From NCBI GenBank assembly GCA_050946275.1, contig JBMNUM010000024.1, positions 1-30,890 on the forward strand: a stretch of 30,890 nucleotides of DNA, given 5' to 3'. The notes under the pieces were generated by a model. That model was not told the origin of the DNA. It was given only the letters and a program-made list of their open reading frames with translations, and did no database searches. Below are positions 8,291 through 15,515 of the stretch, in pieces. Position 1 is the stretch's first letter. Every line of letters begins with the position of its first letter. A program made the translations under genes and the position numbers. Origin of the DNA: JBMNUM01 sp050946275 (GTDB lineage: Bacteria > Actinomycetota > Coriobacteriia > Coriobacteriales > CADBOM01).

Positions 8291-8307
8291 TATAATGTTT
8301 TGTTATA
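8291..8307 (+). promoter_or_regulatory. -10 box overlapped by a LysR-type operator palindrome
   Basis: TATAAT (8291-8296) is a perfect -10, inside an AT-rich patch rare in this GC-rich DNA. It overlaps TATAA-N7-TTATA (8291-8307), which fits the T-N11-A palindrome bound by LysR-type regulators. It lies between the symporter and LysR genes and could serve autorepression and symporter control. The -35 is not clear. Confidence 0.55.
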
Positions 8308-8362
8308 GGAAAAAGGCCGATGACCGGCATCGGAGGATACGGCGGTTCGGGAGGTGCCGAAA

Positions 8363-9268
8363 TTGGACATCAGGAGGTACGAGGCGTTCGTCGAGGCGAC
8401 GGGCAGGGGTACCATGAGTGCCGCGGCGAAGAAACTCGGCTACACGCCGAGCGGCATCATCCGCCTCATCAACGCGCTGGAGGACGAGGTGGGCTTCCCG
8501 GTGCTCGCTCGCTCGAGCACGGGCGTGTTCCCCACTCCGGAGGGCGAGAGGCTGCTGCCCATCTTCAAGAAGATCATCGAGTACGAGGAACGCGCCCAGC
8601 ATGTGAGCGCGCGCATCCGCGGATTGTCGGAGGGAACGCTCTCCGTTGGGGCCCTTGCGAGCCTTGCCACGTTCTGGCTGCCCGCCGTGCTCCGGGATTA
8701 CCAGGCGCGCTTTCCGGATGTTCACGTCAACGTCGTGAGCAGCAGCAACGCCCGGCAGTTCGCTCTGCTCGCAGACCATCAGATCGATTGCTGCCTGTGT
8801 CACGAGGGGTCGAGGCGGACGGGGATCGACTGGCTGCCGCTGGGTCGCCAGGAGGTCGTCGTGTGGGCGCACCGCGACCTGCCGATCGCCCAGCATGGGT
8901 CGGTGGATATCGCCGAGCTCGACGGCAAGCCCTTCATCGCGACGAATCCCGACGACGGCTCCCTCTTCGACGACCTCATGCTGTCGCACGGCATCGAGCC
9001 GGATTTCCGCTACACGACGAGCGGGTGGTCGGCTACATACGCGCTTGTGTCCGCGGGCCTTGGCGTGTCAGTGTGCGGAGGCGGGATTGCCGAGATGCAG
9101 GGAGGGAACGTGGTCGCCCTGCAGCTGCGTCCGCGGCGTTATCTCGAGTTCGGCATCGCGACGCCAGCCGGCAACGGCCTGTCCCCCGCGCTCGAGGAGT
9201 TCATCGCCATCGCAGGGAACTACGAGGGGCAATGGCCTACGTACAGGGGAGTCACGGCGCGAGCATAG
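8363..9268 (+). CDS. LysR family transcriptional regulator
   Basis: A 301-residue regulator. The N-terminal winged helix-turn-helix (DIRRYEAFVEATGRG, then SAAAKKLGYTPSGIIRLINALEDEVG) is followed from about residue 88 by a periplasmic-binding-protein-like effector domain with SVGALASLATFWLPAVL and a second lobe containing TSGWSATYALVSAGLGVSVC. The start is set at TTG 8363, because GGGAGG (8349-8354) lies 8 bases before it and LysR proteins usually begin right at this point. GTG at 8354 is in frame but overlaps that ribosome site. It is divergent from the symporter, the classical arrangement for a regulator and its target; the ligand is unknown. Confidence 0.92.
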   Translation: MDIRRYEAFVEATGRGTMSAAAKKLGYTPSGIIRLINALEDEVGFPVLARSSTGVFPTPEGERLLPIFKKIIEYEERAQHVSARIRGLSEGTLSVGALASLATFWLPAVLRDYQARFPDVHVNVVSSSNARQFALLADHQIDCCLCHEGSRRTGIDWLPLGRQEVVVWAHRDLPIAQHGSVDIAELDGKPFIATNPDDGSLFDDLMLSHGIEPDFRYTTSGWSATYALVSAGLGVSVCGGGIAEMQGGNVVALQLRPRRYLEFGIATPAGNGLSPALEEFIAIAGNYEGQWPTYRGVTARA

Positions 9269-9331
9269 ACGTTCGGACCCAGCATCAGGCGTGCGATGGC
9301 TCGCTCGTGCCATGGCGCGAGCAGATGGTCT

Positions 9332-9362
9332 GCGCGTCAGATGGGCGGGTCGTTTGACGCGC
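9332..9362. repeat. GCGCGTCA/TGACGCGC hairpin after the LysR gene
   Basis: Bases 9332-9341 pair with 9353-9362 (one G-T pair) around an 11-base loop. No T run follows. It shares its core with the hairpin at 6505-6547 and may end the LysR transcript. The remaining intergenic DNA (9269-9496) shows a second short palindrome, CTCGTGCCATGGCGCGAG (9305-9322), and an AT-rich patch near 9405-9415 that may hold the yebC promoter. Confidence 0.55.
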
Positions 9363-9496
9363 CCCGCTTGCAGGCGCGGGTTTCCCGGCGTTGTCCTTAT
9401 GCGATATTATTAATGGTTGCAACAAGGGGTAACTATGCGGGTGCCGGGCGCATCCGCTTTGAATTGCCAACTGATACGACGCGAAGGGGAAGTCAG

Positions 9497-10300
9497 ATGT
9501 CTGGACATTCAAAATGGGCGACAACGAAGCATCGCAAGGCTGCACAGGACAAGAAGCGCTCGGCGCTGTTCTCGAAGCTCTCCCGCAACATCACCGTTGC
9601 GGCCAAGGAGGGTGGCGACCCCAACCCCGATAACAACGCATCGCTGGCTGCCGCCATCGAGAAGGCGAAGGCCAACAGCCTTCCCAAGGACAAGATCAAG
9701 ACGGCTATCGAGAAGGCCTTCGGCTCCGGCAGCGACGGCGCCAACTACGAGACGGTCGTCTACGAGGGCTACGGCCCGGCCGGCATCGCCGTCTACTGCG
9801 AGGCTCTGACCGACAACCGCAACCGCACCGCGGCCGACGTCCGCAGCGCCTTCACGCACGCTGGCGGCAACCTGGGCACGACCGGCTCCGTTGCGTTCCA
9901 GTTCGAGCGCAAGGGCCAGATCATCGTTCCCAAGGAGGTCGAGACGGGCGACAAGAAGAACCCCGTCAAGGCGAACGGCCCCGCGGCCGATGTCGACGAG
10001 TTCGAGATGGTCGTCATCGAGGCCGGCGCCGACGATTACGAGGACGCCGAGGACGAGTGGGTCGTCTTCACGTCCCCCGAGGATCTCATGGCCGTCAAGA
10101 AGGCCATCGAGGAGCAGGGCTGCGAGACGAAGGGCGCCGAGTTCACGATGGAGGCCACGAACCCCGCGGCCGTCACCGTCGCCGATGCCAAGAAGGTCAT
10201 GCGCCTCGTCGACCGCCTCGAGGAGCTCGAGGACCTGCAGAACGTCTATCACACGATGGACATCACCGACGAGATCGCTGCCGCCCTCGACGAGGAGTAG
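9497..10300 (+). CDS. yebC: YebC/PmpR (TACO1) family protein
   Basis: A 267-residue member of the YebC family, slightly longer than usual. It starts with the hallmark MSGHSKWATTKHRKAAQDKK and carries the conserved ITVAAKEGG-DP-NN, DNRNRTAADVRSAF and GGNLGTTGSVAFQF blocks. Family members have been described as DNA-binding regulators and, more recently, as ribosome-associated factors easing translation of polyproline stretches. An acidic segment (DDYEDAEDE) lies in the third domain. The ATG at 9497 has AAGGGG 7-8 bases upstream; the frame stays open upstream to 9296 without family sequence. It often lies next to ruvCAB in bacteria, as here. Confidence 0.95.
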   Translation: MSGHSKWATTKHRKAAQDKKRSALFSKLSRNITVAAKEGGDPNPDNNASLAAAIEKAKANSLPKDKIKTAIEKAFGSGSDGANYETVVYEGYGPAGIAVYCEALTDNRNRTAADVRSAFTHAGGNLGTTGSVAFQFERKGQIIVPKEVETGDKKNPVKANGPAADVDEFEMVVIEAGADDYEDAEDEWVVFTSPEDLMAVKKAIEEQGCETKGAEFTMEATNPAAVTVADAKKVMRLVDRLEELEDLQNVYHTMDITDEIAAALDEE

Positions 10301-10304
10301 TGAT

Positions 10305-10330
10305 TCCGGCCGTTTTACCAAACGGCCGGA
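10305..10330. terminator. Hairpin terminator after yebC
   Basis: TCCGGCCGTTT (10305-10315) pairs perfectly with AAACGGCCGGA (10320-10330) around TACC, 4 bases after the yebC stop. No T run follows. Confidence 0.65.
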
Positions 10331-10344
10331 CTGCTTGACGCTGT

Positions 10345-10510
10345 GAGGCGCCACAGCACGCCGCCTTGCCGTTCAACAAGAACCTCGCGGGCATAAGCCC
10401 AGCGAGAACCTTGTTTCGCGGCAATTCGACGCACTGTGGCGCCTCTCGCTGTCTTTGCGAACGATGCCCCGGCTTTTTCGTCTCGCTGTCTCTACGAACG
10501 ATGTCCTGCC
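10345..10510. repeat. Long nested hairpin plus direct repeats between yebC and ruvC
   Basis: The 314-base gap between yebC and ruvC holds an ordered structure. GAGGCGCCACAG (10345-10356) is the exact reverse complement of 10434-10445. Inside, 10376-10388 pairs imperfectly with 10402-10414, closing on GGGC-ATAA-GCCC (10389-10400). A direct repeat follows: TCTCGCTGTC at 10444 and 10481, each leading to GAACGATG, with period 37. No protein is evident. It could be a small mobile hairpin, a structured RNA or a ruvC leader. Bases 10511-10614 show a C8 run and an AT-rich stretch likely to hold the ruvC promoter. Confidence 0.6.
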
Positions 10511-10614
10511 CCCCCCTTCGTCGAAACCGACTATTCCCTTATTGCGTTCGAACAGATGTTCGTTTATGATTGACGAGTACTTGGCAATCGTTATCGAAAT
10601 GTAGGAAGCCTTTC

Positions 10615-11166
10615 ATGACCGAACCTGTTCTCATACTCGGCATCGACCCCGGTCTCGCGAATACGGGATGGGGCGTCATCGAGGTGCGCGGCTCGCGAAA
10701 GCGCTGCATCGCCTACGGGTGCCTGTCGACCTCGTCATCCGACCAGATCGACAAGCGCCTCAAGGAGATTCACGACGGCATCCGTGCAGTCATCGCGCGT
10801 TACCATCCCACGGAGCTCGGCATCGAGTCCATCTATTTCAGTACGAACGCGAAGAGCGCCATCGCGACCGGGCAGGCGCGCGGTGCCGCTCTTGTCGCGG
10901 TGGCATCCGAGGGTCTCGAGGTAGGGGAGTACACCCCGCTGCAGATCAAGCAGACGGTCGTCGGCACGGGCTCGGCCGACAAGGCGCAGGTTCAATACAT
11001 GGTGCGTGCTGTGCTCGGCTTGGATCATGAGCCGCGGCCCGATCACGCGGCTGATGCCCTCGGTGCGGCCATTTGCCACGCCAACTTCAGGACATCCCCG
11101 GCATACGTTCAGGCTCGGAAGGAGCGCAACGCCGCGCTGGCGGCAGCCAAGGAGGGTGCTCGATGA
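10615..11166 (+). CDS. ruvC: Holliday junction endodeoxyribonuclease RuvC
   Basis: A 183-residue RNase-H-fold resolvase that cuts Holliday junctions symmetrically after RuvAB branch migration. Acidic site residues are seen: D11 in LGIDPG, E71 in GIESIYF, and RPDHAADAL with H144 and D147. That His in the third position is the arrangement known from Thermus RuvC rather than the Asp of E. coli. AGGAAG lies 9 bases before the ATG; the open frame upstream to 10570 lacks family residues. Its TGA overlaps the ruvA ATG as ATGA, so translation is coupled. The C-terminal 20 residues are a Lys/Ala-rich tail. Confidence 0.96.
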   Translation: MTEPVLILGIDPGLANTGWGVIEVRGSRKRCIAYGCLSTSSSDQIDKRLKEIHDGIRAVIARYHPTELGIESIYFSTNAKSAIATGQARGAALVAVASEGLEVGEYTPLQIKQTVVGTGSADKAQVQYMVRAVLGLDHEPRPDHAADALGAAICHANFRTSPAYVQARKERNAALAAAKEGAR

Positions 11167-11753
11167 TCTCGCATGTACGCGGAACGGTCTTCTCCAAGGG
11201 ATTGCAGGGGGCGGTGATCGACGTCGGCGGCGTCGGCTACAGCCTGACGATGGCCACGACCAGCATCGCCGCGCTCCCACAGGTCGGCGACGAGGCGATA
11301 GTCTTCGTCTCGATGCAGGTGCGCGAGGACGGCGTCTCGCTCTTCGGCTTCCTCGACGAGCAGGAGCGCTTCGTCTTCGAGAAGCTGATCACGGTCAACA
11401 GCGTTGGTCCCAAGGTCGCCATCAGCGCGCTGTCGACCTATCCGGCGCGGGAGCTGATGAACATCATCGCCAGCGAGGATGCGACGAGGATCTCGAAGGT
11501 GCCCGGCGTCGGCAAGAAGACGGCGCAGCGCATCATCGTCGACCTCAAGGGCGTGTTCGAGGCATCGGGCACAGGCCCAATCGTCGCAGGTGAGATGCAG
11601 GCCGTTCCCGCCGAGTCGTCGGAGGCGGTCATGGCGCTGCTGGCGATGGGCTTCACGGACGAGGAGGCCCAGCTCGCCCTCGCGGGATATACTGGTTCAG
11701 ACGACCTGCAGGAAATCGTCCGCTATGCGCTGAAGCGCCTTGGCGGAGCATAG
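11163..11753 (+). CDS. ruvA: Holliday junction branch migration protein RuvA
   Basis: A 196-residue junction-binding subunit that forms tetramers on the four-way junction and loads RuvB rings. It has the N-terminal OB fold (MISHVRGTV to about 63, with GVGYSL), two helix-hairpin-helix motifs (NSVGPKVAISAL and VPGVGKKTAQRIIVDLKG) and a C-terminal UBA-like domain that contacts RuvB (SSEAVMALLAMGFTDEEAQ onward). It begins inside the ruvC stop codon and ends 10 bases before ruvB, giving a tight ruvCAB operon. Confidence 0.96.
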   Translation: MISHVRGTVFSKGLQGAVIDVGGVGYSLTMATTSIAALPQVGDEAIVFVSMQVREDGVSLFGFLDEQERFVFEKLITVNSVGPKVAISALSTYPARELMNIIASEDATRISKVPGVGKKTAQRIIVDLKGVFEASGTGPIVAGEMQAVPAESSEAVMALLAMGFTDEEAQLALAGYTGSDDLQEIVRYALKRLGGA

Positions 11754-11763
11754 GAGGTGAGCC

Positions 11764-12831
11764 ATGGCAAACAGCGGATCTGTGCTCTGGGAGGCCGATG
11801 GCGCCTCCTCCCCGCAACCCGAGGAAACGTTCGGCCATCGTGCCGTCGATCCCACGCTGACGGAAGAAGACCTGGGAATCGACCGATCGCTGCGGCCGAA
11901 GATGCTCGACGAGTACATCGGCCAGAAGCGCGTGAAGGACAACCTCGGCGTGCTGATCGAGGCGGCGCTGAAGCGCAACGAGACCATGGACCACGTGCTG
12001 TTCTCGGGTCCTCCCGGCCTGGGGAAGACCACGCTTGCAACCGTCGTCGCCAACGAACTCGGCGTGAACATCAAGGCGACGAGCGGCCCAGCGATCGAGC
12101 GAGCCGGCGACCTCGCGTCGATTCTCACGAACCTCGAGCGCGGTGACGTGCTCTTCATCGACGAGATCCATCGGCTCAACCATGCCGTGGAGGAGGTCCT
12201 CTATCCCGCGATGGAGGATTACTTCATCGATATCGTCATCGGCAAGGGGCCTGCGGCGCGCTCGCTGCGCCTCGACATCGTCCCGTTCACGCTGGTCGGC
12301 GCGACGACCCGAACGGGTTTGCTGACCGGCCCGCTCAGGGATCGATTCGGCATGGCGTTTCGCCTCGACTACTACACGATCGAGGAGCTGGCGGACATCG
12401 TGACGCGGTCGGCTGGCAAGCTCGGCGTCGGCATCGATCGCGATGGCGCGCTCGAGATAGCGAGCAGGAGCCGGGGGACCCCGCGCCTCGCCAACCGTCT
12501 GCTGCGACGTGTGCGCGACTTCGCCGAGGTGCGGGCCGAGGGCTTTATCTCCGACACCGTCGCCAGCGAGGCGCTCGGTTTCTTCGAGGTGGACGAGCTC
12601 GGCCTCGACGTGATGGATAACAAGATACTCAACCTGCTCACGGTGACATTTGCCGGAAGGCCCGTCGGCCTGAACACCCTCGCCTCGGCGCTCGGCGAGG
12701 ATCCCGACAGCATCGAGGACGTCTACGAGCCGTTCCTGCTGCAGAGGGGTCTCATCGATCGCACGGCCAAGGGTCGCGTGGCGACGAAGCGCGCGTACGA
12801 CCATCTGGGAATCTGCTATCCTAGCGAATAG
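11764..12831 (+). CDS. ruvB: Holliday junction DNA helicase motor RuvB
   Basis: A 355-residue AAA+ ATPase that pumps DNA through the RuvA-bound junction. Walker A is GPPGLGKTT (82-90), Walker B is VLFIDEIHRL with D133/E134, sensor 1 is GATTRTG (179-185), and GTPRLANRLLRRVRDFA is the sensor-2 region. The C-terminal winged helix follows. The first 35 residues form a longer acidic leader than in many homologues, ahead of LRPKMLDEYIGQ. GGAGGTGAGCC gives a good ribosome site before the ATG. Confidence 0.97.
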   Translation: MANSGSVLWEADGASSPQPEETFGHRAVDPTLTEEDLGIDRSLRPKMLDEYIGQKRVKDNLGVLIEAALKRNETMDHVLFSGPPGLGKTTLATVVANELGVNIKATSGPAIERAGDLASILTNLERGDVLFIDEIHRLNHAVEEVLYPAMEDYFIDIVIGKGPAARSLRLDIVPFTLVGATTRTGLLTGPLRDRFGMAFRLDYYTIEELADIVTRSAGKLGVGIDRDGALEIASRSRGTPRLANRLLRRVRDFAEVRAEGFISDTVASEALGFFEVDELGLDVMDNKILNLLTVTFAGRPVGLNTLASALGEDPDSIEDVYEPFLLQRGLIDRTAKGRVATKRAYDHLGICYPSE

Positions 12832-12876
12832 CGGCCCCATGGGCGGCACGTCAAAAACGTCGATTGAGCGGGAACG

Positions 12877-13398
12877 ATGATTCGCAAAGACTATTTCATG
12901 CGCATGATCCAGGAGATGGTCACGATGGTGCGCGTGGGCCTCAGGCTACCGGACAAGGACAAGGGTAGCTGGCTCGACGACCTCGAGAAGGCCATCGGCG
13001 ATGCGGTCAAGATCGACCACAATCTCCTCTTCTCCCTCGACCCCGAGAGCACGGTGACGATGCTCGATATCGGAGAGGTCGACAAGGACCTGGGGCTGTA
13101 CGTCGTGCACGCGATTATTCTCGAGGCAACGATGCTCGAGGCTGAGGGCCAAATGGCCAAGGCCGACTTGCGCAGAAGGCAGGCTCGCGCAATCGCCGAG
13201 TACGTCGGATGCTCGATGCCCGCCTCGGATGCGACGACCGAATCCCTCTCGCAGTTCTTCATGGACGATCCCGAGCTGCATGTGGGCAAGGATGCATCAG
13301 GAGGAGCGGCAGGCGATGCCGAGGAGAGCCGACTGGCTTCGGGACTTGTTCTCAACGGCTCGCTGACACAAGACGAGATGGATAGGTTCAAGTTCTAG
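12877..13398 (+). CDS. DUF6483-like protein of unknown function
   Basis: A 173-residue soluble, mostly helical protein. The N-terminal KDYFMRMIQEMVTMVR pattern resembles, from memory, the uncharacterised DUF6483 family; this needs a profile search. No catalytic motif is evident. The middle (ILEATMLEAEGQMAKADLRRRQARAI) looks like a tetratricopeptide-type helix pair, and the C-terminal 50 residues are low-complexity Gly/Ala/Ser. It starts 45 bases after ruvB with only a weak GCGGGA ribosome site, and is followed 40 bases later by the coiled-coil protein gene. Confidence 0.75.
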   Translation: MIRKDYFMRMIQEMVTMVRVGLRLPDKDKGSWLDDLEKAIGDAVKIDHNLLFSLDPESTVTMLDIGEVDKDLGLYVVHAIILEATMLEAEGQMAKADLRRRQARAIAEYVGCSMPASDATTESLSQFFMDDPELHVGKDASGGAAGDAEESRLASGLVLNGSLTQDEMDRFKF

Positions 13399-13438
13399 GA
13401 GCATTGTGCTCCGATGGTGGAATAGGGGGCAAGGCGCT

Positions 13439-14398
13439 ATGGGAAAGGTCATCTTAATCATCATAATCATCGTCATCGTGGTCGCCGTGGCCGGATACTT
13501 CGTGCGCCAGCGCACGAAGATGGCGGGGGACCCCGAGTATGCGGCGCGCGTTACCAGGCGCAAGGCAGATAGGGTTGCCGGCAGGCAGCGCAGGAAGGCC
13601 GAGCGCGCCGAGATGAAGGTGAAGAAGGCGAAGTTCCAGGAGGCCATCGCGCCCGAGAAGGCGGACTATGTCCGCGCGAAGCAGGAATACAACTCCCGCG
13701 TCGATGCCGCCGAGGACCATCTGAGGAGGATGACCCGCGAGCATGAGAAGGTCATTCGCGAGCAGGAGCGGGCAATCTCGGATATCGAGAAGCGCTATTC
13801 CGCGCAGGTCGCCGCTATCGGTCACCTGAAGCTGTTCCTCGACCACATCGCGACCCGTGACGTCACGGCGATGCTCAACGGCACGTTCACCGCACAGGCT
13901 CTCAACGGCAACGACCTGCTCGCAGCGGTGGGGAGCTTCCCCGAGTTCGCGCTCGCGCCGATATCCGCGGACAACATGAAGCCCGCATCTGGCGGCTCGG
14001 TCATCGGCGGAATCGGTTCCCCCGAAGAGCCCTGGCCTGTCGTGGTCGATCCTGGCTACGATTATCTGATCGTGCGCGGCACGGTTGTGGAGCAGGGGAG
14101 CCAGCAGCTCTTGCTGATGGTTCCGCTCGACGAGAAGAAGCGCGACGATGGGCTTGCGATGGTTGACCACATCAACACCACCGCCGCGTCGTCGGAGGCC
14201 AATGATCGCGCCAAGCAGGAGGAGCTGCAGGCCGCTTACGAGGTTCTCGACAGGCTGAACGAGGACACCGAGAAGATCGAGGAGGCCCAGGAGGTTCTGG
14301 AGCGCGAGCGCGCGGATCACCAGGCCGTCGACGAGGCGCAAGAGCGGCTCAAGCGCGCCGAGCAGAGTGCCCGCGAGGCTCTCGACTACCATCGATAG
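13439..14398 (+). CDS. Membrane-anchored coiled-coil protein, unknown function
   Basis: A 319-residue protein I cannot assign. It starts MGKVILIII with one hydrophobic helix (about 3-22) and no cleavage site, followed by basic residues, so the bulk probably lies in the cytoplasm. A long charged coiled coil spans about 40-115 (many Lys/Arg/Glu), then comes a globular part (about 120-240) with PWPVVVDPGYDYLIVRG, then a second coiled coil (about 250-319). The ATG at 13439 is favoured because the preceding 11 codons from the GTG at 13406 are hydrophilic and out of character. It may be co-transcribed with the ruv genes. EzrA-like or phage-shock-like scaffolds have a similar layout, but no homology is claimed. 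Confidence 0.75.
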   Translation: MGKVILIIIIIVIVVAVAGYFVRQRTKMAGDPEYAARVTRRKADRVAGRQRRKAERAEMKVKKAKFQEAIAPEKADYVRAKQEYNSRVDAAEDHLRRMTREHEKVIREQERAISDIEKRYSAQVAAIGHLKLFLDHIATRDVTAMLNGTFTAQALNGNDLLAAVGSFPEFALAPISADNMKPASGGSVIGGIGSPEEPWPVVVDPGYDYLIVRGTVVEQGSQQLLLMVPLDEKKRDDGLAMVDHINTTAASSEANDRAKQEELQAAYEVLDRLNEDTEKIEEAQEVLERERADHQAVDEAQERLKRAEQSAREALDYHR

Positions 14399-14423
14399 GG
14401 ACATTCCTTACAGATGTCTTTTT
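14399..14423 (+). terminator. Small terminator after the coiled-coil gene
   Basis: GACAT (14400-14404) pairs with ATGTC (14414-14418), followed directly by TTTTT. It begins right at the stop codon. The stem is short, so efficiency is uncertain. Confidence 0.45.
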
Positions 14424-14456
14424 CCGCGGCAACCGGTGTATCTGGAAAACGAAAGT

Positions 14457-14490
14457 TTGCATATAACGTTGTGATTCTATGATAGAATCA
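14457..14490 (+). promoter_or_regulatory. Candidate cold-shock promoter with palindrome
   Basis: TGATTCTA-TGA-TAGAATCA (14472-14490) is a perfect palindrome with 8-base arms. It contains TATGAT (14478-14483) and TAGAAT (14483-14488), either of which could be the -10, with TTGCAT (14457-14462) as a rough -35. Transcription from here gives a leader of about 90-100 bases before the ATG, a usual length for cold-shock genes. Confidence 0.5.
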
Positions 14491-14587
14491 ACGGGCGGTT
14501 CGAAGGGAACCGTAGGGGAGGCCGTATCCAGGCGAGGAAGCCGGGCGGCCGAGTCAACAGCTCTAAGAGCAGAAAGAAAGGCAAGAC

Positions 14588-14791
14588 ATGGCAAGAGGTA
14601 GGGTTAAGTGGTTCAACGCCGACAAGGGTTATGGCTTCATTTCCCGCGAGGACGGAGACGACCTGTTCGTGCATTATTCTGAGATCCAGGTCGAGGGTTA
14701 CAAGACCCTGGACGAGGACCAGGAGGTCGAGTTCGACATCACCACTGGCCAGAACGGCAAGCTCCAGGCGAGCAACGTTCGCAAGCTCTAA
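14588..14791 (+). CDS. Cold-shock protein (CspA family)
   Basis: A 67-residue single cold-shock domain, an OB-fold RNA chaperone that melts mRNA structure. It has VKWFNADKGYGFI with RNP1 (KGYGFI) and DLFVHYS (RNP2), and ends QASNVRKL. Length and sequence are standard. The leader is long (about 100 bases), GC-rich and purine-rich near the gene; AGAAAGAAAGG gives the ribosome site. A compact terminator follows. Confidence 0.97.
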   Translation: MARGRVKWFNADKGYGFISREDGDDLFVHYSEIQVEGYKTLDEDQEVEFDITTGQNGKLQASNVRKL

Positions 14792-14814
14792 TCAACATCA
14801 GAATTAGAGGAAAG

Positions 14815-14842
14815 AGGGGCGGCGGGCAACGCCGCCCCTTTT
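14815..14842 (+). terminator. Intrinsic terminator after the cold-shock gene
   Basis: AGGGGCGGC (14815-14823) pairs with GCCGCCCCT (14831-14839) around GGGCAAC and is followed by TTTT. It ends only 13 bases before the queH start. Confidence 0.85.
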
Positions 14843-14855
14843 GCATTGTTGAACC

Positions 14856-15515
14856 ATGAAGATCGTCCTCCATGCCTGCTGCGGCCCTTGCTCCACGGTA
14901 CCCCTGAGGGTTTTCTCGGAGCAGGGTCATGAGCTCGAGATTTACTACGCGAATTCGAATATCCATCCCCGGGCCGAATACGACCTGCGCCGGGACACCA
15001 TCGCCTCGTATGCAGAGAGCCTGGGCGTCCCCTTCGCGGAGGGTACCTACGAGCCTGACCGGTGGCTCGAGGCGATCGGGGAGCATCGCGATTACGGCGT
15101 CGAGCGCTGCCGCCGCTGCTACCGGATGCGCTTCGAGGAGACGGCGCGCCACGCCGCCGAGGTCGGGGCCGATGCAATCGCCAGCTCGCTCACGATCAGC
15201 CCCTATCAGTTCACGAACGCCATCAACGAAGAGCTCGTGCGCGCCGCGCGGCAAGCGGGTGTTGCGGCGATAGAGTCCGACTACCGGGACAGATACCGCG
15301 ATTCCGTCATCTACTCGCGCGAGGCGGGAATGTACCGGCAGAACTTCTGCGGGTGCATGTTCTCGCAGATCGAGGCGGCCGGCCATCGGGAGAAGGCACG
15401 GGCGGAGCGCAGGCTAAGGCGCGCCGCGCGCCGCTTGGCCCGGTCCGAGCATGCCGCGCTCGACCATGCGGGCCTGGTGGGCGATGCCGACGACGCGTTC
15501 TTGGAGGAAGCATAG
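14856..15515 (+). CDS. queH: Epoxyqueuosine reductase QueH
   Basis: A 219-residue enzyme of the former DUF208 family, the non-cobalamin alternative to QueG for the last queuosine step (epoxyqueuosine to queuosine in tRNA). Fe-S and active-site cysteines are in place: HACCGPC (C8, C9, C12), CRRC (C85, C88) and FCGC (C165, C167). SSLTISPYQ is also typical. The C-terminal 45 residues are basic, then acidic, and family-atypical. No ribosome site precedes the ATG, and a terminator ends 13 bases upstream. It overlaps queA by one base, so the two are translationally linked. Confidence 0.93.
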   Translation: MKIVLHACCGPCSTVPLRVFSEQGHELEIYYANSNIHPRAEYDLRRDTIASYAESLGVPFAEGTYEPDRWLEAIGEHRDYGVERCRRCYRMRFEETARHAAEVGADAIASSLTISPYQFTNAINEELVRAARQAGVAAIESDYRDRYRDSVIYSREAGMYRQNFCGCMFSQIEAAGHREKARAERRLRRAARRLARSEHAALDHAGLVGDADDAFLEEA

